Source: Christensenellaceae bacterium
GTDB lineage: Bacteria; Bacillota; Clostridia; Christensenellales; Borkfalkiaceae
Assembly (NCBI GenBank): GCA_948482865.1
Contig: CAOMHR010000016.1
Coordinates: 1-15,744, forward strand
Reading direction: 5' to 3'
DNA length: 15,744 bases
Shown piece after piece: positions 1-7,170 of the stretch. The position numbers were made by a program, and so were the translations under genes. Under the pieces are notes generated by a model, which did not search any database, had not been told where the DNA came from, and saw nothing but the letters and a program-made list of their open reading frames with translations. Position 1 is the stretch's first letter, and every line of letters starts with the position of its first letter.

Positions 1-1856
1 CTTTTGATTATTATACGGTAAGTTTTACCTGTACCGCGAAAAAAATAGTCTACTTTTTCAAAGTGGTGGACGAAGACGACGTTGTTTGTTACAACAGGCT
101 GGGCTGCGTTGAAAACGCGCAGGAAGAGTATGAGTTTTCGTTCGTACCCGGGCAGAAAGTGCCCGACTGGGCAAAGGGCGCGGTGTTTTACCAGATTTTT
201 ACAGACAGGTTCTGCAACGGCGAACCCGCGAACGACGTCTGCGACAACGAATATTACTACACGGGCGGACATTCCAAAAAAATAACCGAATGGGATAAAT
301 TCCCCGACGAGCTGGACGTGCGCTGTTTTTACGGCGGCGACTTGCAGGGCGTGCGCGCCAAACTTGATTATCTGCAGGATCTGGGCGTTGAAGCGATTTA
401 TTTCAACCCGCTGTTCCTTTCGCCGTCCAACCACAAGTACGATACGCAGGACTACGACTACATAGACCCGCATCTCGCCGTAATAGAAGAAGATTTGCAG
501 CACGAAATGCAGCACTGGGAACATAACAACGGTTACGCGCCCAGATATATAAAGAGAGTTACTTCCAAGGTAAACCTTGAAAAGAGCAACGCATATTTTG
601 CGGAATTGGTGGACGAGATACATTCCCGCGGTATGAAGGTCGTAATAGACGGCGTATTCAATCACTGCGGTTCGTTCAATAAATGGCTGGACAGGGAAGG
701 TATTTATCTCGGTAAAGACGGATATGAAGCGGGCGCTTACCAGTACGCCAAAAGCCCTTACAGAAGTTACTTCAATTTCGATAAACCGATTGAAGCCAAG
801 AGCGGGTACGAAGGCTGGTGGGGTTTCCCTACGCTGCCCAAACTCAACTTCGAAAAATCGCCCGAGCTGGAAGAATACGTCTTGTCCACGGCGGCAAAAT
901 GGGTTTCGGCTCCATACAATGTGGACGGCTGGCGGCTTGACGTTGCCGCGGACCTTGGTCATTCGCCCGAATATAACCATAAATTCTGGCGCAAATTCCG
1001 TGACCGCGTCCGTGAAGCCAACCCCGAAGCTCTGGTATTCGCCGAACACTACGGCGACCCTTCCGCGTGGTTTAAGGGGGGCGAGTGGGATTCGGTTATG
1101 AACTATGACGCCTTTATGGAACCGGTCACCTGGTTTTTGACGGGTATGGAAAAGCACAGCGAAGGATTTGACGGCGACAGGCTATGGGACGGCAAGGCGT
1201 TTTTCGACGCCATGACGAAAAACATGTCCAGATTCTCCCGCCCCGCGCTCGACTGCGCTTTGAACCAGCTTTCAAACCACGACCATTCGCGCTTTCTTAC
1301 GAGAACGAACGGCGTTGTGGGTACGTTAAAGACAATGGGACCGCACGCCGCCGCGCACGGAGTGGATTTGCGGGTTATGCAGCTTGCGGTGCTTATCCAG
1401 ATGACCTGGCCCGGCGCGCCCGGCATTTACTATGCGGACGAAGCGGGGCAAGTGGGCTGGACCGACCCCGACTCCCGCCGTACCTATCCCTGGGGGCATG
1501 AAAACAAGTCGCTTATAGATTATCACAAGGGCGCGATAGAGCTGAGAAAGCGCATACACTGCCTTAAAACCGGCAGCGTAAAAAAACTGGACGCGGGCAA
1601 CGGTTATATCTCTTACGGCAGATTTGACGGCGCCGACTGCGCCGCAGTAATAATAAACTGTACGGACGGCGATTTGAATCTGTTTGTTCCCGTATGGGAA
1701 ATAGGCGTAAAAAGCGGCACGGAAATGGTTTGCGCGTTCGACTCCGCACTTAAAAACGACGGGGCGAAGTATACGGTAAACCACGGCAGAATTCTAGTGA
1801 CAGTTGCAGCCAAATCGGGCTGCGTGTTCACCTGTAACTTTAACCAAAGCAATTAA
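1..1856 (+). CDS. GH13 alpha-glucan hydrolase, cyclomaltodextrinase/neopullulanase type (5' partial)
   Basis: Hydrolyses alpha-1,4 (possibly alpha-1,6) bonds in maltodextrins, cyclodextrins or pullulan; probably cytoplasmic, though the N-terminus is not visible. The frame is open to the left edge, so the gene begins upstream; the GTG codons at 63 and 66 are internal. The first ~55 residues in the window look like the end of a CBM34-type beta domain, followed by WAKGAVFYQIFTDRF, the usual start of the barrel. GH13 motifs are complete: region I DGVFNH (648-665), region V-like LPKLN (834-848, typical of the neopullulanase/intermediary group), region II WRLD with nucleophile Asp at 939-941, general acid Glu at 1044-1046, and NHD with transition-state Asp at 1281-1283. 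An insert of roughly 35-40 residues between KYDTQDYDYIDPH and region I, containing RYIKRVT, recalls clostridial GH13_39-like enzymes. glgB follows after 28 bp. Family is sure; exact substrate is not. Confidence 0.9.
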   Translation, partial: FDYYTVSFTCTAKKIVYFFKVVDEDDVVCYNRLGCVENAQEEYEFSFVPGQKVPDWAKGAVFYQIFTDRFCNGEPANDVCDNEYYYTGGHSKKITEWDKFPDELDVRCFYGGDLQGVRAKLDYLQDLGVEAIYFNPLFLSPSNHKYDTQDYDYIDPHLAVIEEDLQHEMQHWEHNNGYAPRYIKRVTSKVNLEKSNAYFAELVDEIHSRGMKVVIDGVFNHCGSFNKWLDREGIYLGKDGYEAGAYQYAKSPYRSYFNFDKPIEAKSGYEGWWGFPTLPKLNFEKSPELEEYVLSTAAKWVSAPYNVDGWRLDVAADLGHSPEYNHKFWRKFRDRVREANPEALVFAEHYGDPSAWFKGGEWDSVMNYDAFMEPVTWFLTGMEKHSEGFDGDRLWDGKAFFDAMTKNMSRFSRPALDCALNQLSNHDHSRFLTRTNGVVGTLKTMGPHAAAHGVDLRVMQLAVLIQMTWPGAPGIYYADEAGQVGWTDPDSRRTYPWGHENKSLIDYHKGAIELRKRIHCLKTGSVKKLDAGNGYISYGRFDGADCAAVIINCTDGDLNLFVPVWEIGVKSGTEMVCAFDSALKNDGAKYTVNHGRILVTVAAKSGCVFTCNFNQSN

Positions 1857-1884
1857 TTAAGGCTATAAACAATTGGGGGATAAT

Positions 1885-3930
1885 ATGGAAAACAGATTTT
1901 TCGGTGAATTGGATACCTATCTCTTTCATCACGGCACGCATTACGAGCTGTACAACAAAATGGGCGCGCATATCCGCGAAGTGAACGGGGTGCGCGGCGT
2001 ACACTTTGTGCTTTGGGCGCCCAACGCCCGCGCGGTGTGCGTTTTATCGGACGGCAACGGCTGGACTCCCTGGCGCGACGTAATGGAAAAGTGCGACGAC
2101 AGCATATGGGAACTGTTCGTCCCCGGAATGTGCGAAGGGGTCAAATATAAATACCTTATCGTACGCGCGGACGGCAGCGAAGTCTGCAAAACCGACCCTT
2201 ACGGCTTCGGCAGCGAGCTGCGCCCCAATAACGCTTCGGTTGTAGTCAACCTTGAAGATTATAAGTGGAACGACGGCGAGTGGAAAAAGGAAAGAAAGGG
2301 ATACAACTTTCTTGAAAAGCCTATGTCGGTGTACGAAGTGCATCTCGGCAGCTGGAAAAAAGACCTTTCCAAGTGGGACGAAGACCAGTTTTTCGATTAC
2401 CGCCGCCTTGCGCACGAACTGTGCGAATACGTGCAGTATATGGGCTATACCCATATAGAGCTTATGGGCATTTGCGAATATCCCTTCGACCCGAGCTGGG
2501 GGTATCAGGTAACGGGTTACTTCGCGCCCACGGCAAGATACGGCTCGCCGCAGGACTTTATGTACTTCGTGGACTATATGCACGCAAACGGCATAGGGGT
2601 AATTTTAGACTGGGTTCCCGCGCACTTCCCCAAGGACGACTTTGCCCTTGCGAATTTCGACGGCACGCCCCTTTACGAATATGCAGACCCGCTACGTGCG
2701 GAATATCCCGAATGGGGGACCAAGGCGTTTGATCTGGGCAAAAAGGAAGTTTCTAACTTTTTGATTGCTTCCGCATTTTTCTGGGTTGAAAAATACCACG
2801 TCGACGCGCTGCGCGTAGACGCGGTTGCGGCTATGCTTTACAATTCGTTCGGACGCGGCGAATGGCGCCCCAATATGTACGGCGGCAACGAAAATCTTGA
2901 AAGTTTTGAATTTATCAAACACCTTAACAGCGTAATGCGCGCGCGGACGGACGCGTTTCTGATAGCCGAAGACAGTTCCATTCTCGCGGGAATGACCAAG
3001 CCCGCAAAACAGGGCGGGTTCGGTTTCGGGCTGAAATGGAATATGGGCTGGATGAACGACAGCATTAAATACTACAACACGGACCCCATTTTCAGACCCT
3101 ATCACCACGGTCTTATGACCCATACTTTCGAGTATATTTTCGATGAAAATTATATGCTCGTGCTTTCGCACGACGAAGTAGTGTACGGCAAGGGCAGTAT
3201 GTACAACAAGTTCCCCGGTTCGCGTATGGATAAACTGGGCAGCCTTAAAACCTGCTACACTATGATGACGGGTCACCCCGGCAAAAAGCTGCTGTTTATG
3301 GGGCAGGATTTCGGGCAGGAGAGCGAGTGGAACTATAAAACCGGTCTTGACTGGTGGCTGTGCGACGACCCCGGTCACCGCGACGTAATGGACTGTTACC
3401 GCACGCTTTTACATATCTATAAATCTTACCCCGTGCTGTACAACGACTGCGGCGGAAAGAACTCTTTCGAGTGGATTAACAGCGGCGACTATAACAGAAA
3501 CATCTTCACGTTTATAAGGCGAAACCCCTGGAACTACAACAACGCGCTCATCTTCGTATGTAACTTTGCTCCCGTAGAAAGATACGAAATGGGCGTGGGC
3601 GCGCCCGTTAGCGGTGTATATAAACGCATTTTTTCAACCTATCCCGACGGAAGCCCTTTGGAAATAGAAGCAAAGGAAGAGCTGTGCGACGGAAGGAAGT
3701 ACAAACTGACTTTCAACCTGCGCCCGCTGGAATCGGTTATTTTCGAAGTGCCGTATCACGAAAGCACTGATAAGGAAAAGCAGGAAGAAAAGCGTGTGCG
3801 CGACGGCGTTGCGAAAGCGCACAAGGAAGCGAAGACGGACAGCTCTCACGTGCCGCAGGTGGAAATTCCCGAAAAGTTGCAGGCGGCAAAACCTGCAAAA
3901 ACCGCTAAAACTACCGTTAAAAAGAAATAA
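1885..3930 (+). CDS. glgB: 1,4-alpha-glucan (glycogen) branching enzyme
   Basis: Cuts alpha-1,4-glucan and re-attaches the segment through an alpha-1,6 bond, making branches in cytoplasmic glycogen. The start is taken as ATG 1885 (681 aa), with the G-rich stretch GGGGGA at 1875-1880 as ribosome binding site; a TTG at 1873 in the same frame is less likely because it overlaps that site. The N-terminal third holds a CBM48-type domain (FVLWAPNARAVCVLSD). GH13 motifs: DWVPAHF, ALRVDAV with nucleophile Asp312, IAEDSS with acid Glu362, and SHDEVVYGKGS with Asp430. The last ~56 residues (3760-3927) form a Lys/Ala-rich charged tail, ending AKTTVKKK, that lies beyond the C-terminal beta domain and is unusual for GlgB. 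The gene probably shares a transcript with the GH13 gene upstream and ends at the terminator at 3937. No glgA, glgC or glgP is in the window. Confidence 0.96.
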   Translation: MENRFFGELDTYLFHHGTHYELYNKMGAHIREVNGVRGVHFVLWAPNARAVCVLSDGNGWTPWRDVMEKCDDSIWELFVPGMCEGVKYKYLIVRADGSEVCKTDPYGFGSELRPNNASVVVNLEDYKWNDGEWKKERKGYNFLEKPMSVYEVHLGSWKKDLSKWDEDQFFDYRRLAHELCEYVQYMGYTHIELMGICEYPFDPSWGYQVTGYFAPTARYGSPQDFMYFVDYMHANGIGVILDWVPAHFPKDDFALANFDGTPLYEYADPLRAEYPEWGTKAFDLGKKEVSNFLIASAFFWVEKYHVDALRVDAVAAMLYNSFGRGEWRPNMYGGNENLESFEFIKHLNSVMRARTDAFLIAEDSSILAGMTKPAKQGGFGFGLKWNMGWMNDSIKYYNTDPIFRPYHHGLMTHTFEYIFDENYMLVLSHDEVVYGKGSMYNKFPGSRMDKLGSLKTCYTMMTGHPGKKLLFMGQDFGQESEWNYKTGLDWWLCDDPGHRDVMDCYRTLLHIYKSYPVLYNDCGGKNSFEWINSGDYNRNIFTFIRRNPWNYNNALIFVCNFAPVERYEMGVGAPVSGVYKRIFSTYPDGSPLEIEAKEELCDGRKYKLTFNLRPLESVIFEVPYHESTDKEKQEEKRVRDGVAKAHKEAKTDSSHVPQVEIPEKLQAAKPAKTAKTTVKKK

Positions 3931-3936
3931 CGTACG

Positions 3937-3970
3937 CCGCCCGCGCGTTTTGCGCGGGCGGTAATTTTTG
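3937..3970 (+). terminator. Intrinsic terminator after glgB
   Basis: A perfect 10-bp GC-only stem, CCGCCCGCGC (3937-3946) pairing with GCGCGGGCGG (3952-3961), has a 5-nt loop and is followed by TAATTTTTG. It lies just after the glgB stop and before the nadA promoter. Its arm sequence is almost the same as that of the terminator after the ttcA-like gene. Confidence 0.88.
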
Positions 3971-3985
3971 CCGTTTGATTTTGGA

Positions 3986-4014
3986 TTGACAACGAACACG
4001 TTTTATAATATAAT
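3986..4014 (+). promoter_or_regulatory. Sigma-A type promoter of nadA-rrf2
   Basis: TTGACA at 3986-3991 and TATAAT at 4009-4014 are separated by exactly 17 bp, so both hexamers match the vegetative consensus. Predicted start near 4021 gives a leader of about 20 nt. No copy of the inverted repeat found before nifS was seen here, so control of this promoter is unknown. Confidence 0.85.
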
Positions 4015-4041
4015 TTCTGTGATAAATTTCCGGGAACAAAA

Positions 4042-4956
4042 ATGATAAAAGATATACAGGATAAAATTTTAAAGCTGAAAAAAGAAAAGGGCGTATGTAT
4101 TCTTGCGCACAGCTATATGTCCGAAGAGATTTGCGAAATAGCGGATTTCACGGGTGACAGTTACGCTCTTTCGGTAAAGGCAAAGACCGCTCCGGAAAAA
4201 ACGGTTATTATGTGCGGCGTGCGCTTTATGGCTGAAACGGTAAAAATGCTTTCGCCTGAAAAAACGGTGTACCTTGCGAACCCCGCGGCGGGCTGTCCTA
4301 TGGCGGAACAGTTTGACCGCGACGTGATTGAAGAAGTGAAAAAACGCTATCCCGGGTACGCCGTGGTGGCATATGTAAACACCACCGCGGAACTTAAAAC
4401 CGTAGCCGACGTCTGCGTTACGTCTTCAAGCGCGGTAAAAATTTGCCGCGCCCTGCCGCAGAAAGATATTCTGTTTATTCCAGATATTAATTTGGGGTCT
4501 TACGTGCAGAGTCAGGTACCCGAAAAGAATTTTAAACTGCTGTCGGGCGGTTGCCCCACCCATGCGAAGATTGAAGAGAGCGAAGCAACGGCGGCAAAAA
4601 AGGCGCATCCGGAAGCGTTGTTTCTTGTCCACCCCGAATGCCGCCCCGAAGTAGTCGCGCTTGCCGATTACGTTGGGTCAACTACGGGAATTATGGAGTT
4701 TGCCGAAAAGTCGGACGCGGCGGAATTTATAATAGGCACGGAAAACGCGATTGTACAGCACCTGCAAATCCGCTGTCCCGATAAAAAGTTTTATCCCCTT
4801 TCAAAGGACCTTTTGTGTCACAATATGAAAATCACCACCCTTGCGGACGTGTTAAACTGCCTTGAAGGGCGCGGCGGCGAAGAGATTGTTATGGATGAAA
4901 ATCTGCGGTCGCAGGCGGTTAAGTGCATTGAAAAAATGATTGAGTACGGCGGTTAA
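4042..4956 (+). CDS. nadA: Quinolinate synthase
   Basis: Condenses iminoaspartate with dihydroxyacetone phosphate to quinolinate in de novo NAD synthesis; a cytoplasmic [4Fe-4S] enzyme. At 304 aa it is the usual length for compact NadA. The three cluster cysteines are recognisable as Cys85 (PAAGCPMA), Cys171 (SGGCPTHAKI) and Cys259 (LLCHNMK), with spacing of 86 and 88 residues close to that known for archaeal and thermophile NadA. Other family motifs are LAHSYM near the N-terminus, MCGVRFMAET, LVHPEC and the VGSTTGI turn. ATG 4042 is the first suitable start; the ribosome binding site is weak (GGGAAC). No nadB or nadC is present in the window. The next gene, an Rrf2/IscR-like regulator, starts 3 bp after the stop, and NifS follows; in Bacillus subtilis a NifS-type desulfurase gene also neighbours the nad genes, where it supports NadA maturation. 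Confidence 0.95.
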   Translation: MIKDIQDKILKLKKEKGVCILAHSYMSEEICEIADFTGDSYALSVKAKTAPEKTVIMCGVRFMAETVKMLSPEKTVYLANPAAGCPMAEQFDRDVIEEVKKRYPGYAVVAYVNTTAELKTVADVCVTSSSAVKICRALPQKDILFIPDINLGSYVQSQVPEKNFKLLSGGCPTHAKIEESEATAAKKAHPEALFLVHPECRPEVVALADYVGSTTGIMEFAEKSDAAEFIIGTENAIVQHLQIRCPDKKFYPLSKDLLCHNMKITTLADVLNCLEGRGGEEIVMDENLRSQAVKCIEKMIEYGG

Positions 4957-4959
4957 AAT

Positions 4960-5355
4960 ATGTTTATTACAACCAAAGGGCGCAACGCCTTAAAAGTTAT
5001 GATTGATTTGGCAAGGCACGAAGGCGAAGGTTTTATATCTTTGGGCGATATTGCCGAAAGACAGAACGAGTCTTTGAAATACCTTGAAACTTCCGCAAAA
5101 CAGCTTTCGGCGGCGGGGCTTGTTTTAAGTGCGCGCGGCAAGAGCGGCGGCTACAAACTTGCCAAAAGCGCGCAGGACTACACCGTGGCGGAAATTCTTA
5201 TTTCCGGCGAAGGTTCGCTTGCTCCCGTGTCCTGTCTTGAAAACGGCGGGTGCGAAAACGCGGGGACCTGTATGACCCTTCCGCTTTTTAAAGAGCTGGA
5301 CGAAGTTATAATGAACTTTTTAACTTCAAAGACTCTTAAAGATTTACTTAAATAA
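4960..5355 (+). CDS. Rrf2/IscR-like transcriptional regulator
   Basis: A 131-aa Rrf2-family winged helix protein, probably an Fe-S sensing regulator of cluster assembly. Visible features are the start MFITTKGRNALKVMIDLA, the recognition-helix region SLKYLETSAKQL, the wing ARGKSGGYKLAK, and cysteines Cys92, Cys98 and Cys104 in a C-x5-C-x5-C array. The cysteine numbering and Glu43 match those of E. coli IscR. IscR has a fourth ligand, His107; here position 107 is Leu (CMTLPLF), so the cluster, if present, must use another ligand. It starts 3 bp after nadA and should be translated from the nadA transcript. Its likely target is the inverted repeat over the nifS promoter just downstream, which would make it a local regulator of nifS-nifU-ttcA. 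Family assignment is firm; the role is inferred from the cysteines and the neighbours. A CymR-like role in cysteine supply is the main alternative. Confidence 0.92.
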   Translation: MFITTKGRNALKVMIDLARHEGEGFISLGDIAERQNESLKYLETSAKQLSAAGLVLSARGKSGGYKLAKSAQDYTVAEILISGEGSLAPVSCLENGGCENAGTCMTLPLFKELDEVIMNFLTSKTLKDLLK

Positions 5356-5368
5356 ATTTTTTAAAATA

Positions 5369-5384
5369 ATTAAATTCCTGTTGG
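5369..5384 (+). promoter_or_regulatory. Upstream copy of the operator half-site
   Basis: ATTAAATTCCTGTTGG, 14 bp after the rrf2-like stop codon, repeats the left arm and first spacer bases of the main inverted repeat (ATTAAATTCCTATTGA, 5448-5463) with two differences in 16 positions. It has no good right arm; ACGGAAT at 5394-5400 is only a rough partner. It may be an auxiliary binding site. Confidence 0.5.
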
Positions 5385-5448
5385 CGGAACCGCACGGAAT
5401 AAATGCAAATGTTCTGCAAAAATATTTTAAATTAATAATGCAAAACTA

Positions 5449-5479
5449 TTAAATTCCTATTGACAGAATAGGAATTTAA
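5449..5479. promoter_or_regulatory. Perfect inverted repeat, probable Rrf2-type operator
   Basis: Arms TTAAATTCCTAT (5449-5460) and ATAGGAATTTAA (5468-5479) are exact 12-bp reverse complements around the 7-nt spacer TGACAGA. The palindrome covers the -35 hexamer of the nifS promoter and reaches into its spacer, so a bound dimer would block RNA polymerase. Symmetry and size suit a dimeric Rrf2 protein, and the rrf2-like gene lies immediately upstream. The factor is inferred, not shown. Confidence 0.75.
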
Positions 5480-5488
5480 ATTTATAAT
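5460..5488 (+). promoter_or_regulatory. Sigma-A type promoter of nifS-nifU-ttcA
   Basis: TTGACA (5460-5465) and TATAAT (5483-5488) with a 17-bp spacer form a full consensus promoter. The predicted start is near 5495, giving a leader of about 23 nt. Such a strong promoter embedded in a palindrome suggests control mainly by repression. No terminator separates it from the rrf2-like gene, so read-through from nadA is also possible. Confidence 0.88.
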
Positions 5489-5505
5489 TAATTCATATTA
5501 AAAAT

Positions 5506-5517
5506 ATAGGAATTAAA
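5506..5517 (+). promoter_or_regulatory. Ribosome binding site of nifS that copies an operator half-site
   Basis: ATAGGAATT at 5506-5514 is identical to the first nine bases of the operator right arm (5468-5476) and contains the AGGAA Shine-Dalgarno core 5 nt before ATG 5518. It may serve both as a protein half-site and as the ribosome binding site. Confidence 0.6.
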
Positions 5518-6708
5518 ATGAAGACCATTTACGTTGACAACGCCGCAACAACCGCAATGAGCGACAGCGCGGTTAAGGCAATGATACCCTATTTAAAAGA
5601 AGTGTACGGCAACCCTTCGTCCCTGCATTCGGCGGGACAGGCTGCCAAGGAAGCTCTTGACGCCGCGCGCGAAAAAATAGCGCGGTGCCTGAACTGCGAG
5701 CCGCGCGAGATATATTTTACTTCCGGCGGAAGCGAAGCGGACAACCAGGCAATTCGTTCGGCGGCGGTAAACGGAGCGCGTAAGGGCAAAAAACATATCG
5801 TTTCCACGGCGTTCGAACATCACGCTGTGTTGCACGTATTAAAGAAACTGGAAAAAGAAGGCTTTGAAGTAACCTATCTCGACGTTCATCCGGACGGGCT
5901 TATCACCGCGGAAGAAGTGGAAGCGGCTATCCGTCCCGACACGGCGCTGGTAACGGTTATGTACGCAAATAACGAAGTCGGCACGATACAGCCCGTGCGG
6001 GAAATAGGCGAAGTATGTAAAAGGCATGGCGTGATTTTTCATACGGACGCGGTGCAGGCGGCGGGGCATATCCCCGTTGACGTAAACGCGGACAATATAG
6101 ATATGCTATCGCTTTCGGCGCACAAATTTCACGGGCCCAAGGGCGCGGGCGCGCTGTATTGCAGGCGCGGCATACCGTTGAACACCTTTATAGAAGGCGG
6201 CGCGCAGGAGCGCGGGCGCAGGGCGGGGACCGAAAATATCGGCGGTATCGCGGCAATGGCTCAGGCTCTGGAAGACGCGTGCGCGAATATGGCGGTAAAC
6301 GCCGAAAAAGAGAGCGCTTTGCGCGACAGACTTATTGACGGGCTTTTGAAAATACCCCATTCAAAACTGAACGGCGACAGAAAAAAGAGACTGCCCAACA
6401 ACGTAAATATATGTTTTGAAGGCATTGAAGGCGAAGGGCTTTTACTTCATCTCGACGCGCGCGGAATCTGCGCTTCAAGCGGTTCGGCTTGCACGTCGGG
6501 TTCTCTGGACCCGTCGCACGTGTTGCTCGCTCTCGGGCTTCCGCACGAAGTCGCTCACGGCTCGTTAAGGCTAAGCCTTTCGGAATACAACACAGAAGAA
6601 GACGTAAATGCGATTTTGAAAGCCGTACCCGAAGTGGTAGCATATCTGAGAAATATGTCGCCCGTGTGGGAAGATTTGGAAACCGGTAAAAAACAACATC
6701 TGATATAA
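5518..6708 (+). CDS. nifS: Cysteine desulfurase, NifS/IscS family
   Basis: A pyridoxal-phosphate enzyme that removes sulfur from cysteine as an enzyme-bound persulfide for Fe-S cluster and thio-cofactor synthesis. Length (396 aa) is standard. Key residues: YVDNAATT at the N-terminus, GNPSSLHSAG, the GSEADN motif, His in FEHHAVL (101-102), Asp177 and Gln180 of HTDAVQAAG, PLP lysine Lys203 in SAHKFHGPKG, the RAGTEN loop, and catalytic Cys325 in SSGSACTSG. Lys203 and Cys325 positions and the short active-site loop fit class I (NifS/IscS) rather than SufS. It is the first gene after the palindrome-covered promoter, and a NifU-type scaffold gene follows 20 bp later. Sulfur acceptors may include that scaffold and the TtcA-like protein encoded next. 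The functional label is firm; nifS versus iscS naming is a convention. Confidence 0.96.
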   Translation: MKTIYVDNAATTAMSDSAVKAMIPYLKEVYGNPSSLHSAGQAAKEALDAAREKIARCLNCEPREIYFTSGGSEADNQAIRSAAVNGARKGKKHIVSTAFEHHAVLHVLKKLEKEGFEVTYLDVHPDGLITAEEVEAAIRPDTALVTVMYANNEVGTIQPVREIGEVCKRHGVIFHTDAVQAAGHIPVDVNADNIDMLSLSAHKFHGPKGAGALYCRRGIPLNTFIEGGAQERGRRAGTENIGGIAAMAQALEDACANMAVNAEKESALRDRLIDGLLKIPHSKLNGDRKKRLPNNVNICFEGIEGEGLLLHLDARGICASSGSACTSGSLDPSHVLLALGLPHEVAHGSLRLSLSEYNTEEDVNAILKAVPEVVAYLRNMSPVWEDLETGKKQHLI

Positions 6709-6728
6709 TTTAAAAACAAGGAGTTTAT

Positions 6729-7169
6729 ATGGCGCTTTACAGTGAAAAAGTTATGGACCATTTTACCAATCCGAGAAACGTGGGTAAAATAGAGGACGCC
6801 GACGGCGTGGGCGAAGTGGGCAACGCCAAGTGCGGCGACATAATGAAAATTTATTTAAAAATTGAAAACGGCGTTATTGCCGACGTCAAGTTCAATACCT
6901 TCGGCTGCGGCAGCGCGATAGCTTCGTCGTCGATGGCGACCGAACTTATCAAGGGCAAGCCCATTTCCGAAGCGTTGGAGCTGACAAATAAGGCGGTTGC
7001 AGAAGCGTTGGACGGACTGCCCGCGCATAAAATGCACTGCTCGGTACTCGCCGAAGAAGCGATACGCGCGGCAATCAAGGATTATTACGACAAAAACGGT
7101 ATAGCTTACGACAAAGCCGATTTCCCCGACCCGCACGACGAAGAAGAGCATTTTACGGAAGAAGACTGA
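6729..7169 (+). CDS. nifU: NifU/IscU-type Fe-S cluster scaffold protein
   Basis: A 146-aa scaffold on which Fe-S clusters are built from NifS-derived sulfur. The start SEKVMDHFTNPRNVG is typical. The three ligand cysteines are Cys35 (NAKCGD), Cys60 (FGCGSAIASSS) and Cys104 (HKMHCSVLAEE), with Asp37 next to the first. It is the N-terminal NifU/IscU domain only, without the ferredoxin or C-terminal domains of nitrogen-fixation NifU. The LPPVK loop that binds HscA in proteobacterial IscU reads LPAHK here, in keeping with the absence of hscBA in the window. The tail after ~residue 130 is acidic (DPHDEEEHFTEED). A good AAGGAG lies at 6718-6723, 5 nt before ATG. The stop is 1 bp from the start of the ttcA-like gene, so the two are probably translationally coupled. 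Confidence 0.95.
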   Translation: MALYSEKVMDHFTNPRNVGKIEDADGVGEVGNAKCGDIMKIYLKIENGVIADVKFNTFGCGSAIASSSMATELIKGKPISEALELTNKAVAEALDGLPAHKMHCSVLAEEAIRAAIKDYYDKNGIAYDKADFPDPHDEEEHFTEED

Positions 7170-7170
7170 T

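Noticed and set aside
63..71. GTG at 63 as start of the GH13 gene
   Set aside because: The frame continues open to base 3 and the upstream residues fit a CBM34-like beta domain, so the gene is truncated by the window edge.
2692..3378. 228-codon minus-strand reading frame inside glgB
   Set aside because: Shadow frame produced by the GC-rich codon pattern of glgB, without family motifs or a ribosome binding site.
5404..5444. Three copies of TGCAAA between the rrf2-like gene and nifS
   Set aside because: Spacing is irregular and the region is AT-rich; a 6-mer repeated this way is easily chance.
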